A DNA stretch of 12,491 nt from Duodenibacillus sp964509205 (GTDB lineage: Bacteria > Pseudomonadota > Gammaproteobacteria > Burkholderiales > Burkholderiaceae_F): the NCBI GenBank assembly GCA_964509205.1, contig CAZDVW010000033.1, positions 1 to 12,491 of the forward strand, given 5' to 3'. How positions within the stretch are numbered: the first letter of the stretch is position 1; each line of letters opens with the position of its first letter. Made by a program: the position numbers and the translations under genes. Shown here piece by piece: positions 12,445 through 12,491 of the stretch. Below the pieces are notes generated by a model. The model had not been told where the DNA came from, ran no database searches, and was given only the letters and a program-made list of their open reading frames with translations.

Positions 12445-12491
12445 GACGCACGGCGAAGATAACAAGTAGGAAAGAAGAATCGCAAAAAAAC

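Noticed and set aside
1..12491. CRISPR arrays, insertion sequences, prophage or attachment sites
   Set aside because: No spaced direct repeats, transposase-like products, terminal inverted repeats with target duplications, or integrase genes were seen anywhere in the window.

Overview
The window most likely comes from a betaproteobacterium of the order Burkholderiales. It begins in the 3' half of a 5S rRNA of betaproteobacterial type (GAACAGGAC...GAAAG, CCGATGATAGT, 3' end GCCAGGC). RarA, SerRS, Hom, ThrC and SotB all read as proteobacterial. The moderate GC and the lack of the usual neighbours of these genes (no lolA before rarA, no alaT before hom) would suit a host-associated Sutterellaceae-like lineage. 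That lineage call is inference; the sequence cannot settle the genus.

Layout. 1-130: end of an rRNA operon (5S rRNA, then a rho-independent terminator). 187-2991: rarA and serS on the plus strand, a pair that is also adjacent in E. coli. 2992-3279: a non-coding interval with an extended -10 promoter, about 150 nt of compact RNA secondary structure, a strong terminator and a further GC-rich hairpin. 3280-3501: a small AbrB/MazE-fold DNA-binding protein with no toxin partner. 3511-8132: a minus-strand two-gene operon, converging on the abrB-like gene. It holds a 1119-residue protein of unknown function with Sel1/TPR-like helical repeats, then a translationally coupled exported protein that resembles an M20 metallopeptidase without its metal ligands. 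8133-8218: a divergent control region with a 9-bp inverted repeat. 8219-10939: hom-thrC (aspartate semialdehyde to homoserine, then O-phosphohomoserine to threonine), ended by a strong terminator. 11216-12418: a SotB-type MFS sugar/drug efflux pump.

Housekeeping work here covers replication-fork rescue (RarA), tRNA-Ser charging (SerRS) and threonine synthesis (Hom, ThrC; homoserine kinase is not in the window). The less ordinary content is the candidate structured RNA at about 3039-3190 and the large-protein/pseudo-peptidase operon. In the RNA, the 5' nine bases of the predicted transcript are perfectly complementary to the loop and top of its own terminator hairpin, which suggests a pseudoknot or an attenuation switch. 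A TAAAAT -10 box recurs at plausible positions before rarA, the RNA, hom and sotB. All structure and promoter calls were made by eye, without folding software or database searches.
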